Shown piece after piece: positions 1-6,839 of a stretch of 64,000 nucleotides of DNA. The notes beneath the pieces are model-generated. The model saw nothing but the letters and a program-made list of their open reading frames with translations. It had not been told where the DNA came from and did not search any database. The DNA lies in the IMG/VR virus record IMGVR_UViG_3300038366_000033, positions 1 to 64,000 of that record. One strand, written 5' to 3'. Origin of the DNA: a virus. The translations under genes were made by a program, and so were the position numbers. Position 1 is the stretch's first letter. Each line of letters opens with the position of its first letter.

Positions 1-333
1 GAAGATTATGAGATGAAGAAGAGACAGATGATGAACGACCGCTGGGAGGTGCCGGGTAAGATCGAACAGATAAGCGAGTATCTAGAAGAGGAAGAGAATC
101 TTACTCCAAACGAGATCAATCTGGATCCATCCGCGGAGACCGAGATCTACATATCCCAGCAGGAAGCAAGAGCTCGCGGCCATGATACCAAGTACACAGT
201 TCACTTTCTTGCCTACGACCCTGACGAACAGCCGGAGAACGGAGTGCTTGACGCTCAGTTTATGATAGAAGGCTCGTGGTACGACGAAGACCCATCGAAT
301 ATGAACCTAGAAGATGTGTTTGACTACGATTAG
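1..333 (+). CDS. Acidic protein of unknown function, possibly 5' partial
   Basis: The frame is open from base 1, and the first ATG is at 13 with no ribosome binding site in the 12 bases before it, so the true start may lie outside the window. From that ATG it gives 106 aa, very acidic, with a YLEEEE run and a DVFDYD end. A second frame stops at 14-16 (ATGA overlap), so 13 could also be a translationally coupled start. It converges on the Cas4-like gene, with a 4-base overlap of the 3' ends. No family recognised. Confidence 0.6.
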   Translation, partial: EDYEMKKRQMMNDRWEVPGKIEQISEYLEEEENLTPNEINLDPSAETEIYISQQEARARGHDTKYTVHFLAYDPDEQPENGVLDAQFMIEGSWYDEDPSNMNLEDVFDYD

Positions 334-1073
334 TCTTCCTCATTAAGGTTGCCGTCCGGTTCGGCACGGCCGAGTTCTTTCTTGACTTCTACCTTGAAAG
401 TTTCTTTGCCACAGTAGAAACAGTCGTCCTCACACTTGTCGAAAGGATTCTCATATTCTGTGCCTTCTTCCTCGGCGTGTCTGACAGCCTGTGCGACCGC
501 CTTCATGTTCTCGACCGTTTTGTCGAAGAGCTCTTGGTCGAAGTCGAAGGTATGTCTTATCATCTTTTCGTCCTCAGGGAATCTTCCGTCTCGCGTGACG
601 TATTCTAGCTGTCCTGTTTCGACGTCGTCCAGACCGTAGATGTACATGTTGACCTGACGTTTGTCCTTGTCCTTTGGTGCGTCTGTTACGTAGTATGTGT
701 TGCCTGTGAACTTGTGGTCATAGACATTGCCCTCGTCATCAACCGCGTCGGCCTCTCCGTAGACGTAAAGATCGAAGTCTGCCTCTGTCTCGATCCTGAC
801 GCGGACTCTCGTCTCTGTGCGTAGAGCTCTATCATCTATGAGCTCCGGCAGGTTGTGTTCCAGCCAGAAGTGGTTGCGGGTCCCGGCGTGAAGTATACCC
901 TTGATATCTCTGGGCATCGTGGTAAGAGAGAACTTACGGTTATACATCTGGCGCTTGCAGTATCCGGTCATCGAGGGAGAAAACTGGTTGTATGGTTTTG
1001 GAGTGCGGCCGTAGTCTGGTTCGATTACCTTTTCCTCGACGATCTTGTTCAGAAACAGAGGATCCTTACCCAC
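330..1073 (-). CDS. Cas4-like PD-(D/E)XK exonuclease
   Basis: About 247 aa. It shows the Cas4/RecB-type layout: an N-terminal Cys in SPSMTGYCKRQMY, GTRNHFWLEH, GEADAVDD (catalytic Asp), VYDHKF (E/DxK position), a QVNMYIYGL helix, and three C-terminal cysteines in CEDDCFYC. One Cys plus three is the Cas4 iron-sulphur cluster pattern. Cas4-family enzymes resect DNA ends. GTG at 1073 is chosen because it overlaps the stop of the upstream winged-helix gene; the open frame continues further but would bury that gene. No cas1 or cas2 is nearby, so a role in viral recombination or replication is more likely than spacer acquisition. Confidence 0.8.
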   Translation of the reverse strand: MGKDPLFLNKIVEEKVIEPDYGRTPKPYNQFSPSMTGYCKRQMYNRKFSLTTMPRDIKGILHAGTRNHFWLEHNLPELIDDRALRTETRVRVRIETEADFDLYVYGEADAVDDEGNVYDHKFTGNTYYVTDAPKDKDKRQVNMYIYGLDDVETGQLEYVTRDGRFPEDEKMIRHTFDFDQELFDKTVENMKAVAQAVRHAEEEGTEYENPFDKCEDDCFYCGKETFKVEVKKELGRAEPDGNLNEED

Positions 1074-1455
1074 TCTTGAACAACTCCCTTGACTGTTTGT
1101 AAGCTTTCTCGAAGAGAGTGCGTTTGAGCTCCAGTAATTTGACGGTCTCTTTGTCCTTTTCTCTGACCATCGCCTCCATTCTGTCAAAGCGAGTGTTGGT
1201 TCTGAGCTTGAGAAGTCTGAGTCTTCCTACCTCTGTGATTTCCCACTTGAGGTCGCCGTCGACACTCTCAGGGATCCGTTTGATAAGATTCTGTGACTCA
1301 AGACCGCGTACCTCCGCCTGTATTCGCTTGGGTTTACAATTATACTTGTCGCCGATTTCTTTTAGCGTGAGAGAAGGGTTCAGCGCCAGAACCTGAAATA
1401 CTGACTCCTGATTTGCCGTGAGGTCACCCGTGACTCTGTCTTCCACCAAATCCAT
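1066..1455 (-). CDS. Winged-helix DNA-binding regulator
   Basis: 129 aa starting at MDLVEDR. Residues about 15-65 form a MarR/ArsR-like winged helix: LTANQESVFQVLAL, then LTLKEIGDKYNCKPKRIQAEV as the helix-turn-helix, then GLESQNLIKRI. The C-terminal third is a charged helix likely to dimerise. The ATG at 1455 is chosen because a TATA box at 1476-1486 places transcription at the start codon. Its 3' end overlaps the GTG of the Cas4-like gene, so the two are co-transcribed. Confidence 0.75.
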   Translation of the reverse strand: MDLVEDRVTGDLTANQESVFQVLALNPSLTLKEIGDKYNCKPKRIQAEVRGLESQNLIKRIPESVDGDLKWEITEVGRLRLLKLRTNTRFDRMEAMVREKDKETVKLLELKRTLFEKAYKQSRELFKSG

Positions 1456-1475
1456 GGATGATAACAAGTAAAGCA

Positions 1476-1486
1476 CCCTTAAATAA
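1476..1486 (-). promoter_or_regulatory. TATA box for the winged-helix/Cas4-like operon
   Basis: On the minus strand the box reads TTATTTAAGGG and ends 21 nt before the ATG at 1455, giving a nearly leaderless transcript. It overlaps the stop codon of the TFB-like gene upstream. Confidence 0.6.
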
Positions 1487-2021
1487 GTGTTGACGCAATA
1501 CCGACAGCACATGCTGCACGGACTACAGGAGATCGAGACACGCTGATATACTGCAGAAGGTATGCTGCAAACGCCCTGACAGAATTGCCCATGTATCCGA
1601 GTGACTCGGGAGTTATGCCGGACTCGCGGATGTCTCGCGAAGTATCTATGCCGTGATCGCCGAATACTTCTTTTTTGACGCGGTCGAAGCTGGAGGTCGA
1701 AATGCCGTAAAAGTCTAGGGCTTCTGTTGCGTTTTTGAAGTCTCTGCGGTCGTGCCAGAATACGATGAAGTCCTGTGCCGAGAAGAACTGTTTCTGGAGA
1801 TCAAGTCTGTCCCGGAGCCCGCGGACCACGAAGAGAAAGTCGGAGGTGCCGCCCTGATAGAACATGCCAGGAGACAGAGGTACATCGTGGTTTTGGCGCA
1901 GATCTAGGTAAAGAGAAGCTGCGTGCAGTACCTGATCGCCGCCGCGGTTTGCCGCCAGACGGCCCATGTTCGCAATGTCGAGTCCTGCCTCGTCGCGAGA
2001 TATCTCAAGATTTGCCCACAT
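1479..2021 (-). CDS. TFB-like (cyclin-fold) protein, divergent and truncated
   Basis: 180 aa. Two stretches resemble the ends of the two TFB/TFIIB cyclin repeats: GGDQVLHAASLYLDLRQNHDVPLS near residue 30 (family pattern AASLYxAxRxxxxP) and SRSPVVRAACAVGIAST at the C-terminus (family pattern GxSPxxxAAAxIYIAS). The N-terminal zinc ribbon and B-finger of normal TFBs are absent and the second repeat stops early. A role as a virus-encoded initiation factor or decoy is inference; another cyclin-like protein is possible. It has its own TATA box at 2045-2052. Confidence 0.45.
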   Translation of the reverse strand: MWANLEISRDEAGLDIANMGRLAANRGGDQVLHAASLYLDLRQNHDVPLSPGMFYQGGTSDFLFVVRGLRDRLDLQKQFFSAQDFIVFWHDRRDFKNATEALDFYGISTSSFDRVKKEVFGDHGIDTSRDIRESGITPESLGYMGNSVRAFAAYLLQYISVSRSPVVRAACAVGIASTLI

Positions 2022-2044
2022 GAGGGAAGGCTTGTCGGCGAAAA

Positions 2045-2052
2045 CATATAAA
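2045..2052 (-). promoter_or_regulatory. TATA box for the TFB-like gene
   Basis: The minus strand reads TTTATATG, 24 nt before the ATG at 2021, which fits a leaderless start. Confidence 0.55.
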
Positions 2053-2198
2053 CTTACGGCGTGAAAAATACGGGAACTTGAGAGGTGACGGATGGGGAAC
2101 TGCGAGTTTCCTTACGGCACCAAAAATGTGATATCCTGACACAGATTTTCGCAGGTGCACTGCTGCTGTCTGACTCTGCGGATCTGCGAATATATTGT

Positions 2199-2218
2199 TA
2201 TATACTATTTTGTATATA
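2199..2218. promoter_or_regulatory. AT-rich inverted repeat, candidate operator
   Basis: TATATAC and GTATATA flank a 6-base spacer in the divergent gap between the TFB-like gene and the small-gene operon. Lying just upstream of the TATA box at 2242-2250, it could bind a dimeric regulator. The rest of the gap (2054-2198) shows no gene. Confidence 0.4.
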
Positions 2219-2241
2219 CCAACATAAAAGGTTATTTAAAA

Positions 2242-2250
2242 GTTAAATAC
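2242..2250 (+). promoter_or_regulatory. TATA box for the 2274-3003 micro-operon
   Basis: GTTAAATAC ends 24 nt before the ATG at 2274, so the mRNA is nearly leaderless. Confidence 0.5.
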
Positions 2251-2273
2251 ATAGTATATGTATGGTCGATACA

Positions 2274-2441
2274 ATGACCGAACAAAACAACAACCCATAC
2301 GTTATCTGGATATGTCCCACTTGTGGCAATCCCGAGAACGTGCCGACCGATTCAGAAAGTCAAGGTAAAACCGTAACAAAAGAACTAGAAGTCGAATGTG
2401 AATATTGCCGAATTGACGGCAAACTTGAGCTTGAGGTGTGA
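2274..2441 (+). CDS. Small zinc-ribbon protein
   Basis: 55 aa with CPTCG and CEYCR knuckles about 25 residues apart, a classic zinc ribbon. First gene of a micro-operon; downstream genes start at GGAGGTGA-like sites or ATGA overlaps. Specific role unknown. Confidence 0.65.
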   Translation: MTEQNNNPYVIWICPTCGNPENVPTDSESQGKTVTKELEVECEYCRIDGKLELEV

Positions 2442-2444
2442 TTT

Positions 2445-2633
2445 ATGGAACAACAGGAAAAGGAATACACCAAATTGACAACCAAAGTTAAGAGGGGTTC
2501 AGGGACACGTGATCAGGACACAACAAAGATCACAACCCGACATCCAGACCCATCAGAGGCGGTCACTCGACACCGTCAAGCGGTCAAAACACTTCAGGAA
2601 TTTGCTTCAGAGGGGCGGGATGTTTCCCCATGA
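2445..2633 (+). CDS. Small basic protein of unknown function
   Basis: 62 aa, rich in Lys, Arg and Thr, unusual among the acidic neighbours. The GAGGTG inside the end of the previous gene serves as its ribosome binding site. Its stop TGA overlaps the next ATG at 2630. Confidence 0.6.
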   Translation: MEQQEKEYTKLTTKVKRGSGTRDQDTTKITTRHPDPSEAVTRHRQAVKTLQEFASEGRDVSP

Positions 2634-2704
2634 GCATCTCCTTTTTACGTGAAAAATCCAAAGAAGCACCCAATAAGAAAATCTACTTTGGGGGTGGTTC
2701 ATGA
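2630..2704 (+). CDS. 24-residue peptide, translationally coupled
   Basis: MSISFLREKSKEAP and a short tail ending GGGS. It begins in an ATGA overlap and ends in another. Kept because of the unbroken chain of overlaps, but nothing else supports it. Confidence 0.35.
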   Translation: MSISFLREKSKEAPNKKIYFGGGS

Positions 2705-2790
2705 TGGATTTACAGCGACTTATAGCTATGGATATTGCGGAACTGGATGTCCTCCATACTTTTGGAGGTGATGCCATTCATGAACTCTGA
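2701..2790 (+). CDS. 29-residue acidic peptide
   Basis: Starts at an ATG overlapping the previous stop, preceded by GGGGGTGG. Encodes MMDLQRLIAMDIAELDVLH plus a short end. Its final codons overlap the next start at 2780. Confidence 0.35.
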   Translation: MMDLQRLIAMDIAELDVLHTFGGDAIHEL

Positions 2791-2881
2791 TTTATTCAGA
2801 TCCTTATCTGAAGGGGGGCGGCCCCCTTCATTTCTCAACCCCACAAATCCAAAACAGTATTCAGGAGGTGATATATCATGA
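2780..2881 (+). CDS. 33-residue peptide of unknown function
   Basis: Preceded by GGAGGTGAT at 2764-2772, a strong archaeal ribosome binding site placed 7 nt before the ATG. Ser/Pro/Asn rich. Ends in an ATGA overlap. Confidence 0.4.
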   Translation: MNSDLFRSLSEGGRPPSFLNPTNPKQYSGGDIS

Positions 2882-3003
2882 GTCTACCAGCAAATTTCGA
2901 TGAGGACGAAATCCGACTTGATGAGGATGAATATTGTCGGACATGTGACTGTAAACCATGTGAATGTGAAAAGCTGAATAATGAGGAGTGGAGGGACATT
3001 TAA
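2878..3003 (+). CDS. Small cysteine-rich metal-binding protein
   Basis: 41 aa with the tight cluster CRTCDCKPCEC, preceded by GGAGGTGAT at 2863-2871. Five cysteines within 11 residues suggest zinc or other metal binding. Last gene of the micro-operon. Confidence 0.55.
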   Translation: MSLPANFDEDEIRLDEDEYCRTCDCKPCECEKLNNEEWRDI

Positions 3004-3068
3004 CCCCCTCTTTTCCTTATACATATACTTATAAGGTTTGGCTACATAGTATGTGTATGGTGACAACC
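3004..3068 (+). promoter_or_regulatory. T-tract terminator and promoter of the 3069 gene
   Basis: A pyrimidine-rich stretch at 3004-3018 is followed by the paired AT elements TTATACATA and CTTATAAGG; the TATA box is 3029-3036. Unlike the later cassettes it carries a GGTGA ribosome binding site at 3059-3063. Confidence 0.65.
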
Positions 3069-3470
3069 ATGAACCACGATTTGGATTATGACTACGTGAA
3101 GCAACAAGTAGAATCACACTTGAACATCGATATAAGAGACAAAGATCATGTGGCATTTGACCATCATGGAGATTCAACTGCCGATGTTCACGTGAAAAAA
3201 TCTGGCAACCGTAACCATTCAGAGATATTTTACAATGTCCGTGTATGTGAAGTTTGCGGTCATAGTCAATGTCTGAACTATGAAGCATATGCCCGACATT
3301 CTCCAGTTGAGGCTAAAAGCCTTCTCCAGGATCTGAGACGAGACGAGGCTGAGGAATATATCGACTTAGGAACAATGCCAAAGTCTGATAAGAGGCTGAA
3401 AGCTATCATCGAGGACAAACATCTCAACTGGAATAAAGCTGAATGTGACAGGAGACATCCAGAGGGGTGA
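3069..3470 (+). CDS. Protein of unknown function with paired CxxC/H residues
   Basis: 133 aa. The ATG at 3069 is chosen because GGTGA ends 5 nt before it; in-frame GTG (3060) and ATG (3057, 3051) codons are alternatives. The C-terminal half has CEVCGHSQC and several His, suggesting a metal site. Followed with a short gap by another zinc-ribbon protein. Confidence 0.65.
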   Translation: MNHDLDYDYVKQQVESHLNIDIRDKDHVAFDHHGDSTADVHVKKSGNRNHSEIFYNVRVCEVCGHSQCLNYEAYARHSPVEAKSLLQDLRRDEAEEYIDLGTMPKSDKRLKAIIEDKHLNWNKAECDRRHPEG

Positions 3471-3474
3471 TAGA

Positions 3475-3627
3475 ATGATAATTCAACGTTACTGTGAGAA
3501 TTGTGGGCGGACAGAAGGGCTGACAGATAGAGATCTGAAACACCACGAGATTGTACAGAAGCCACACGATGAGTTATGTGGTAGATGTGCCGATGACGGG
3601 ATAGATAACAGAGACCAACCCCTCTGA
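3475..3627 (+). CDS. Small zinc-ribbon protein
   Basis: 50 aa with CENCGRTEG and CGRCAD knuckles 25 residues apart. The start at 3475 follows GGGGTGAT at 3466-3473. A T-tract begins right after its stop. Confidence 0.6.
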   Translation: MIIQRYCENCGRTEGLTDRDLKHHEIVQKPHDELCGRCADDGIDNRDQPL

Positions 3628-3687
3628 TTTTTTCTTTTTCTATTATACATTCTTTTATAAGGTTTAAGGTGTATACATATAATACCA
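3628..3687 (+). promoter_or_regulatory. Terminator T-tract and leaderless cassette promoter
   Basis: T-tract 3628-3641, TATA box TTATAAGG 3655-3662 ending 26 nt before the ATG at 3688, with TATAATACCA just before the start. Confidence 0.8.
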
Positions 3688-3849
3688 ATGAAACTGACCG
3701 AACAACTTATTGACGAGATGGGAGCAGATACCCGACTAGATCAGACGTGTGCCATTTGTAACGAGACATTCAAAACTGATACGGGCTTCAAGTTTCATAT
3801 GAGAAATTCACATCCCGAGGAAGCTCAAAACAGAGGGCCGGTACTATGA
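3688..3849 (+). CDS. Single C2H2 zinc-finger protein
   Basis: 53 aa. Carries one C-x2-C-x12-H-x4-H finger: CAICNETF, then FKFHMRNSH. The same spacing recurs in the proteins at 7047, 8651 and 37872. Likely binds nucleic acid or a protein partner. Ends in an ATGA overlap. Confidence 0.75.
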   Translation: MKLTEQLIDEMGADTRLDQTCAICNETFKTDTGFKFHMRNSHPEEAQNRGPVL

Positions 3850-4025
3850 GTCTGGAAGACAACCCGTACGAGAAAGCGGACGATCCATTCGAGAAAATCC
3901 ATGAGGATCTGAAACAGACCATGGATATGTATTTCCAGGATGGAGGAATTTCGAGGCCGGGATTTGCTGAGGCCCTTCTTACAATCGCTCAGGAGTATGA
4001 GGAGTTTGCCCGACATACAAAATAA
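3846..4025 (+). CDS. Small acidic protein of unknown function
   Basis: 59 aa, coupled to the zinc-finger gene by an ATGA overlap. Mostly charged, predicted helical, no motif recognised. Confidence 0.55.
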   Translation: MSLEDNPYEKADDPFEKIHEDLKQTMDMYFQDGGISRPGFAEALLTIAQEYEEFARHTK

Positions 4026-4085
4026 TTTCCTTTTCTTTTCTTATAGATACCTTTATAAGGTTTCTTATCACTAACTATAATACCG
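4026..4085 (+). promoter_or_regulatory. Terminator T-tract and leaderless cassette promoter
   Basis: T-tract 4026-4042, TATA box TTATAAGG 4053-4060 ending 26 nt before the ATG at 4086; TATAATACCG precedes the start. Confidence 0.85.
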
Positions 4086-4532
4086 ATGGATACACAAACG
4101 GTTACCTCTGAGGAAGAGGAATGGACGGAATTTGAAGCAAAACTTAAAACCGACTGGCATGATGAGGACGGAGTGAATCAGATCCACCTAGATGGAGAAA
4201 TGGATTTTAGAGCCGACCTATCGATGGACGAGATCTATGAGACCCTACATGAACGAGCCAAACAGATTGGAGGTCTAGTCTCCAAATCGAATGATGGGCG
4301 CATGGTTACCGTCTCAACTCAGCATGGAGCCTTGAAGTTCCGACTTATCGGATCAAACAAGGACGAGCCACTGAGCAAGATTATCAGCCATGACCAGACC
4401 ACTGGAGAAAGTCGCATAAGATCTATGGAGGATCTCCAGGATCAGGGCGAAGCCGCTGAGGAGTTCAAGGAGAAGCTAGAGGAAGCCATTGACGAGGGCG
4501 ATATTGAGATATCCATTGAGGAGAACCCCTGA
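4086..4532 (+). CDS. Acidic protein of unknown function
   Basis: 148 aa, strongly acidic at both ends, with a more mixed centre (HGALKFRLIGSNKDEP). Single-gene cassette with its own promoter and T-tract. No family recognised. Confidence 0.7.
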   Translation: MDTQTVTSEEEEWTEFEAKLKTDWHDEDGVNQIHLDGEMDFRADLSMDEIYETLHERAKQIGGLVSKSNDGRMVTVSTQHGALKFRLIGSNKDEPLSKIISHDQTTGESRIRSMEDLQDQGEAAEEFKEKLEEAIDEGDIEISIEENP

Positions 4533-4596
4533 TTTTTCCTTTCCTTTTTTCTTATACACATGTTTATAAGCCTTGCCTTCTGTTAGTATAATACAC
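4533..4596 (+). promoter_or_regulatory. Terminator T-tract and leaderless cassette promoter
   Basis: T-tract 4533-4553, TATA box TTATAAGC 4564-4571 ending 26 nt before the ATG at 4597; the proximal element is TATAATACAC. Confidence 0.8.
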
Positions 4597-4725
4597 ATGA
4601 AACGAGATCTGATCGACGACCTAGATATTGTATTGGACGACTTCAAAAATGACGTAACGGATGAAGACCAAGCTATAAACGACATTCTGTCTGTCCTAGA
4701 AAACCATGGAGTGGAGGTCGAGTAA
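4597..4725 (+). CDS. 42-residue acidic protein
   Basis: Begins MKRDLIDDLDIVLDDF; predicted helical, unknown function. The GGAGGT near its end is the ribosome binding site of the next gene. Confidence 0.6.
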   Translation: MKRDLIDDLDIVLDDFKNDVTDEDQAINDILSVLENHGVEVE

Positions 4726-4726
4726 A

Positions 4727-4984
4727 ATGGAGCTTGAACACGACGAGCCACTGACAGACCGCCTGCTGGATCTTGAAGCGGGCGACGGACTCCACTATGG
4801 TCTCTTGGAGGAACTGGAGAGCTCCGACGTAGACGTAAGAGTGGATGACCATTACCATGACTCGCAGGGATTTATCGAGACGTGGAGAATCGGAGACAAC
4901 GCCAAGATAGTTGTGGACTCTCTGAGGGGTCAGCCTATGGTCAGGAGAACTAGGGGCTTAGTTAAGGAACTCGCCCACAGATAA
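4727..4984 (+). CDS. Acidic protein of unknown function
   Basis: 85 aa starting at MELEHDEPLTD. GGAGGT at 4713-4718 lies 8 nt before the ATG; an ATG further upstream would overlap the previous gene. Contains the His/Asp patch VDDHYHDSQG. Confidence 0.6.
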   Translation: MELEHDEPLTDRLLDLEAGDGLHYGLLEELESSDVDVRVDDHYHDSQGFIETWRIGDNAKIVVDSLRGQPMVRRTRGLVKELAHR

Positions 4985-5045
4985 CCCTTTCTTTTTCTTC
5001 TTATAAACATACTTATAAGGTTTCGGTTGTATAAATATAATACCG
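4985..5045 (+). promoter_or_regulatory. Terminator T-tract and leaderless cassette promoter
   Basis: T-tract 4988-5002, TATA box TTATAAGG 5013-5020 ending 26 nt before the ATG at 5046; proximal TATAATACCG. Confidence 0.85.
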
Positions 5046-5357
5046 ATGACCGACATTAACCAAAGGTTGGCTGACGTTGTAGACGCTGAAATCGAAAATC
5101 TGAAAGACTTGGATGTCCCACACGAGAGGAAGCTTGGTGTCCTGGACGTAGTATATACCGTAGGAGCTGATAAGAGCATAAGAGAGATAACGCTTACGAC
5201 TGCCACAGGTGGACCGCACGTTGAAATCGACCTGATGAGCGGAAGCATAAACGCACACTGGGGAAGCGAGGACCACTACAGGACCATAGATGATGAGGAC
5301 GCACAGGAATCTCTGGACATCCTGATTGAGAGATACAAGGCGGTATTCAACGCCTGA
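5046..5357 (+). CDS. Acidic protein of unknown function
   Basis: 103 aa. An N-terminal helix (INQRLADVVDAEIENLK) is followed by a probable beta region. Single-gene cassette. No family recognised. Confidence 0.65.
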   Translation: MTDINQRLADVVDAEIENLKDLDVPHERKLGVLDVVYTVGADKSIREITLTTATGGPHVEIDLMSGSINAHWGSEDHYRTIDDEDAQESLDILIERYKAVFNA

Positions 5358-5420
5358 AATCCTTTTTTCTTTTTCTTATACATATACTTATAAGGTTTGC
5401 TATCACTATGTATAATACCG
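5358..5420 (+). promoter_or_regulatory. Terminator T-tract and leaderless cassette promoter
   Basis: T-tract 5361-5377, TATA box TTATAAGG 5388-5395 ending 26 nt before the ATG at 5421; proximal TATAATACCG. Confidence 0.85.
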
Positions 5421-5711
5421 ATGACAAAGCGAATTATGGCCGGAAACGGTTTGGAAGAGCTTGAAGGTTACGATCTCGAAGAAGGCAAAACCTACTACAT
5501 AGGCGCCTCGGACTCTCCAGATCTGATTTACATTGAGAGCCTGGAGAAAAACCGAGTATTTTACAGAACGAGACCTTACACCGAGGAGAAGCTTATGTCC
5601 GAGAAAAGAGACATCGCTGAGGATTTGATAAAGAGAGGTTGCGAGACCATGGAGGAAAAGGGCCGAGACAAGTTTGTTAATCGAGATACGGACCTAGACG
5701 AAATCCAGTAA
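5421..5711 (+). CDS. Acidic protein of unknown function
   Basis: 96 aa starting MTKRIMAGNG; start fixed by the cassette promoter, which excludes the in-frame TTG at 5397. It has a short beta stretch (YYIGASDSPDLIYIESL), then a charged helix. Confidence 0.65.
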   Translation: MTKRIMAGNGLEELEGYDLEEGKTYYIGASDSPDLIYIESLEKNRVFYRTRPYTEEKLMSEKRDIAEDLIKRGCETMEEKGRDKFVNRDTDLDEIQ

Positions 5712-5768
5712 CTTTTCTTTCTTTTCTTTATCATTTACTTTATAAGGTTTCTTATCACTATAATAACT
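5712..5768 (+). promoter_or_regulatory. Terminator T-tract and cassette promoter, variant spacing
   Basis: T-tract 5712-5730, TATA box TTATAAGG 5740-5747. The ATG at 5769 is 22 nt away and an in-frame ATG at 5775 is 28 nt away; neither matches the usual 26. Confidence 0.7.
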
Positions 5769-5975
5769 ATGGTTATGACAACCTATGACCTACACAGCCC
5801 AGATGGACAACACGAGAAAAGCGGAACAATCAGGACCGAGGCGAGCTTTGAGACGGTGAGAGAAGCTAGAGATTCTGTAAAAGCTGATAGTGGCGAGATA
5901 TATCACTTGGTCCAGTTTCTGAACAAGAGAGGTTTCGAGACCGAGGCAGTCGACACAAAAAAGATTTTTTTCTGA
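5769..5975 (+). CDS. Small protein of unknown function
   Basis: 68 aa (66 aa if ATG 5775 is used). Contains the pattern FETVREARDSVKADSGEIY, reminiscent of small beta-alpha-beta proteins. Single-gene cassette. Confidence 0.6.
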   Translation: MVMTTYDLHSPDGQHEKSGTIRTEASFETVREARDSVKADSGEIYHLVQFLNKRGFETEAVDTKKIFF

Positions 5976-6031
5976 TTTTTCTTTTCTTATACACATACTT
6001 ATAAGAGTTGTTCCGTATAAATATAATACCG
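5976..6031 (+). promoter_or_regulatory. Terminator T-tract and leaderless cassette promoter
   Basis: T-tract 5976-5988, TATA box TTATAAGA 5999-6006 ending 26 nt before the ATG at 6032; proximal TATAATACCG. Confidence 0.85.
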
Positions 6032-6208
6032 ATGACACGAGAACGAAACTACTTCAAGGGATCCAAGGACTCCAGAAAATCCGCTTTCCAGAAAGAGGGC
6101 AGCTCCATCGTATGGGTGGAGGACGGTTCGAAGAACTCGGGAGTCAAGCAACAGATGAGCTTCGACGAGGATTTTATTCTGGACCTTGCCGAGAAGATCA
6201 GGAACTGA
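6032..6208 (+). CDS. Small protein of unknown function
   Basis: 58 aa starting MTRERNYFKG; basic N-terminal half and acidic end. Start set by the cassette promoter. Confidence 0.6.
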   Translation: MTRERNYFKGSKDSRKSAFQKEGSSIVWVEDGSKNSGVKQQMSFDEDFILDLAEKIRN

Positions 6209-6256
6209 CCCCTTCTCCTTTTCTTTATAATATTTACTATACATATCATATATACC
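6209..6256 (+). promoter_or_regulatory. Promoter of the RHH gene, variant type
   Basis: Pyrimidine tract 6209-6225 and AT-rich box TTATAATA 6226-6233, 24 nt before the ATG at 6257. It lacks the TATAATACCG element of its neighbours. Confidence 0.55.
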
Positions 6257-6460
6257 ATGACTAGCAAGAAGAAAAAGACTGTTACAATCGAAGAACACCA
6301 CTACGAGTTTCTAGATAAAACCAACATCAACGCGTCGAAGGTCCTGAGAGAGGCAGTGAATCATCTCAGATCTCAGATGACTCATGAGGAAGAGGAGCTA
6401 CTGAGGAAGGCAGCGAATCCAGGACCCGAGCAATTCGAGGGTATGGAGGTAAGGGAGTAA
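6257..6460 (+). CDS. Ribbon-helix-helix DNA-binding protein (candidate)
   Basis: 67 aa. KKTVTIEEHHYEFLDKT fits the RHH beta strand and first helix, and NASKVLREAVNHLRSQ fits the second helix. Such proteins are usually dimeric repressors or antitoxins. No toxin gene is obvious next to it. Confidence 0.6.
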   Translation: MTSKKKKTVTIEEHHYEFLDKTNINASKVLREAVNHLRSQMTHEEEELLRKAANPGPEQFEGMEVRE

Positions 6461-6511
6461 GCTTTACCTTTATAACTCTTGTTATACATATCATACATAG
6501 GGTGACACCAC
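6461..6511 (+). promoter_or_regulatory. Promoter plus GGTGA ribosome binding site
   Basis: AT box TTATAAC at 6470-6476 and a GGGTGA ribosome binding site at 6500-6505, six bases before a TTG start. The same arrangement occurs before the gene at 14051. Confidence 0.6.
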
Positions 6512-6652
6512 TTGACAACAAAACTACTTTGGCAAAACAAAGGCGAAGTTGAGCTTCTAGAAGACTACGATAACGACTACTTCAAAATCAGAGATGCCTT
6601 CGGTAACGAGGTTATGGTTCACAGAAAAGAGGTCGAATACATTGACTCTTGA
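6512..6652 (+). CDS. 46-residue protein of unknown function
   Basis: Starts with TTG, selected by the GGGTGA site. Encodes an alternating acidic/beta sequence (GEVELLEDYDNDYFKIRD) resembling a small SH3-like barrel. Overlaps the next gene by 11 bases. Confidence 0.5.
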   Translation: MTTKLLWQNKGEVELLEDYDNDYFKIRDAFGNEVMVHRKEVEYIDS

Positions 6653-6839
6653 GGAAAAGTTCTCCCGACTTGATGGGGCAGAGGTAACCGGATCTGATCC
6701 GGTAACCTTTACCATCGAGAACATCGATCCTGAGAGCGACGCGATGGTATTCAAGAACTTGAGAATGAACTACACCTTCGAGGTCGAGAGAGTGGATATC
6801 AACGACGACGGGAATCTTGAAGCGGTGATCAGAGAATGA
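6642..6839 (+). CDS. Small beta-rich acidic protein
   Basis: 65 aa from the TTG at 6642, overlapping the previous stop; GAGGT at 6630-6634 can act as ribosome binding site. ATG at 6594 is an alternative but would bury more of the previous gene. Unknown function. Confidence 0.5.
   Translation: MTLEEKFSRLDGAEVTGSDPVTFTIENIDPESDAMVFKNLRMNYTFEVERVDINDDGNLEAVIRE

Noticed and set aside
330-1187. Upstream extension of the Cas4-like gene to 1187
   Set aside because: The extra 38 residues overlap the coding end of the winged-helix gene and are not conserved in character; GTG 1073 fits coupling.
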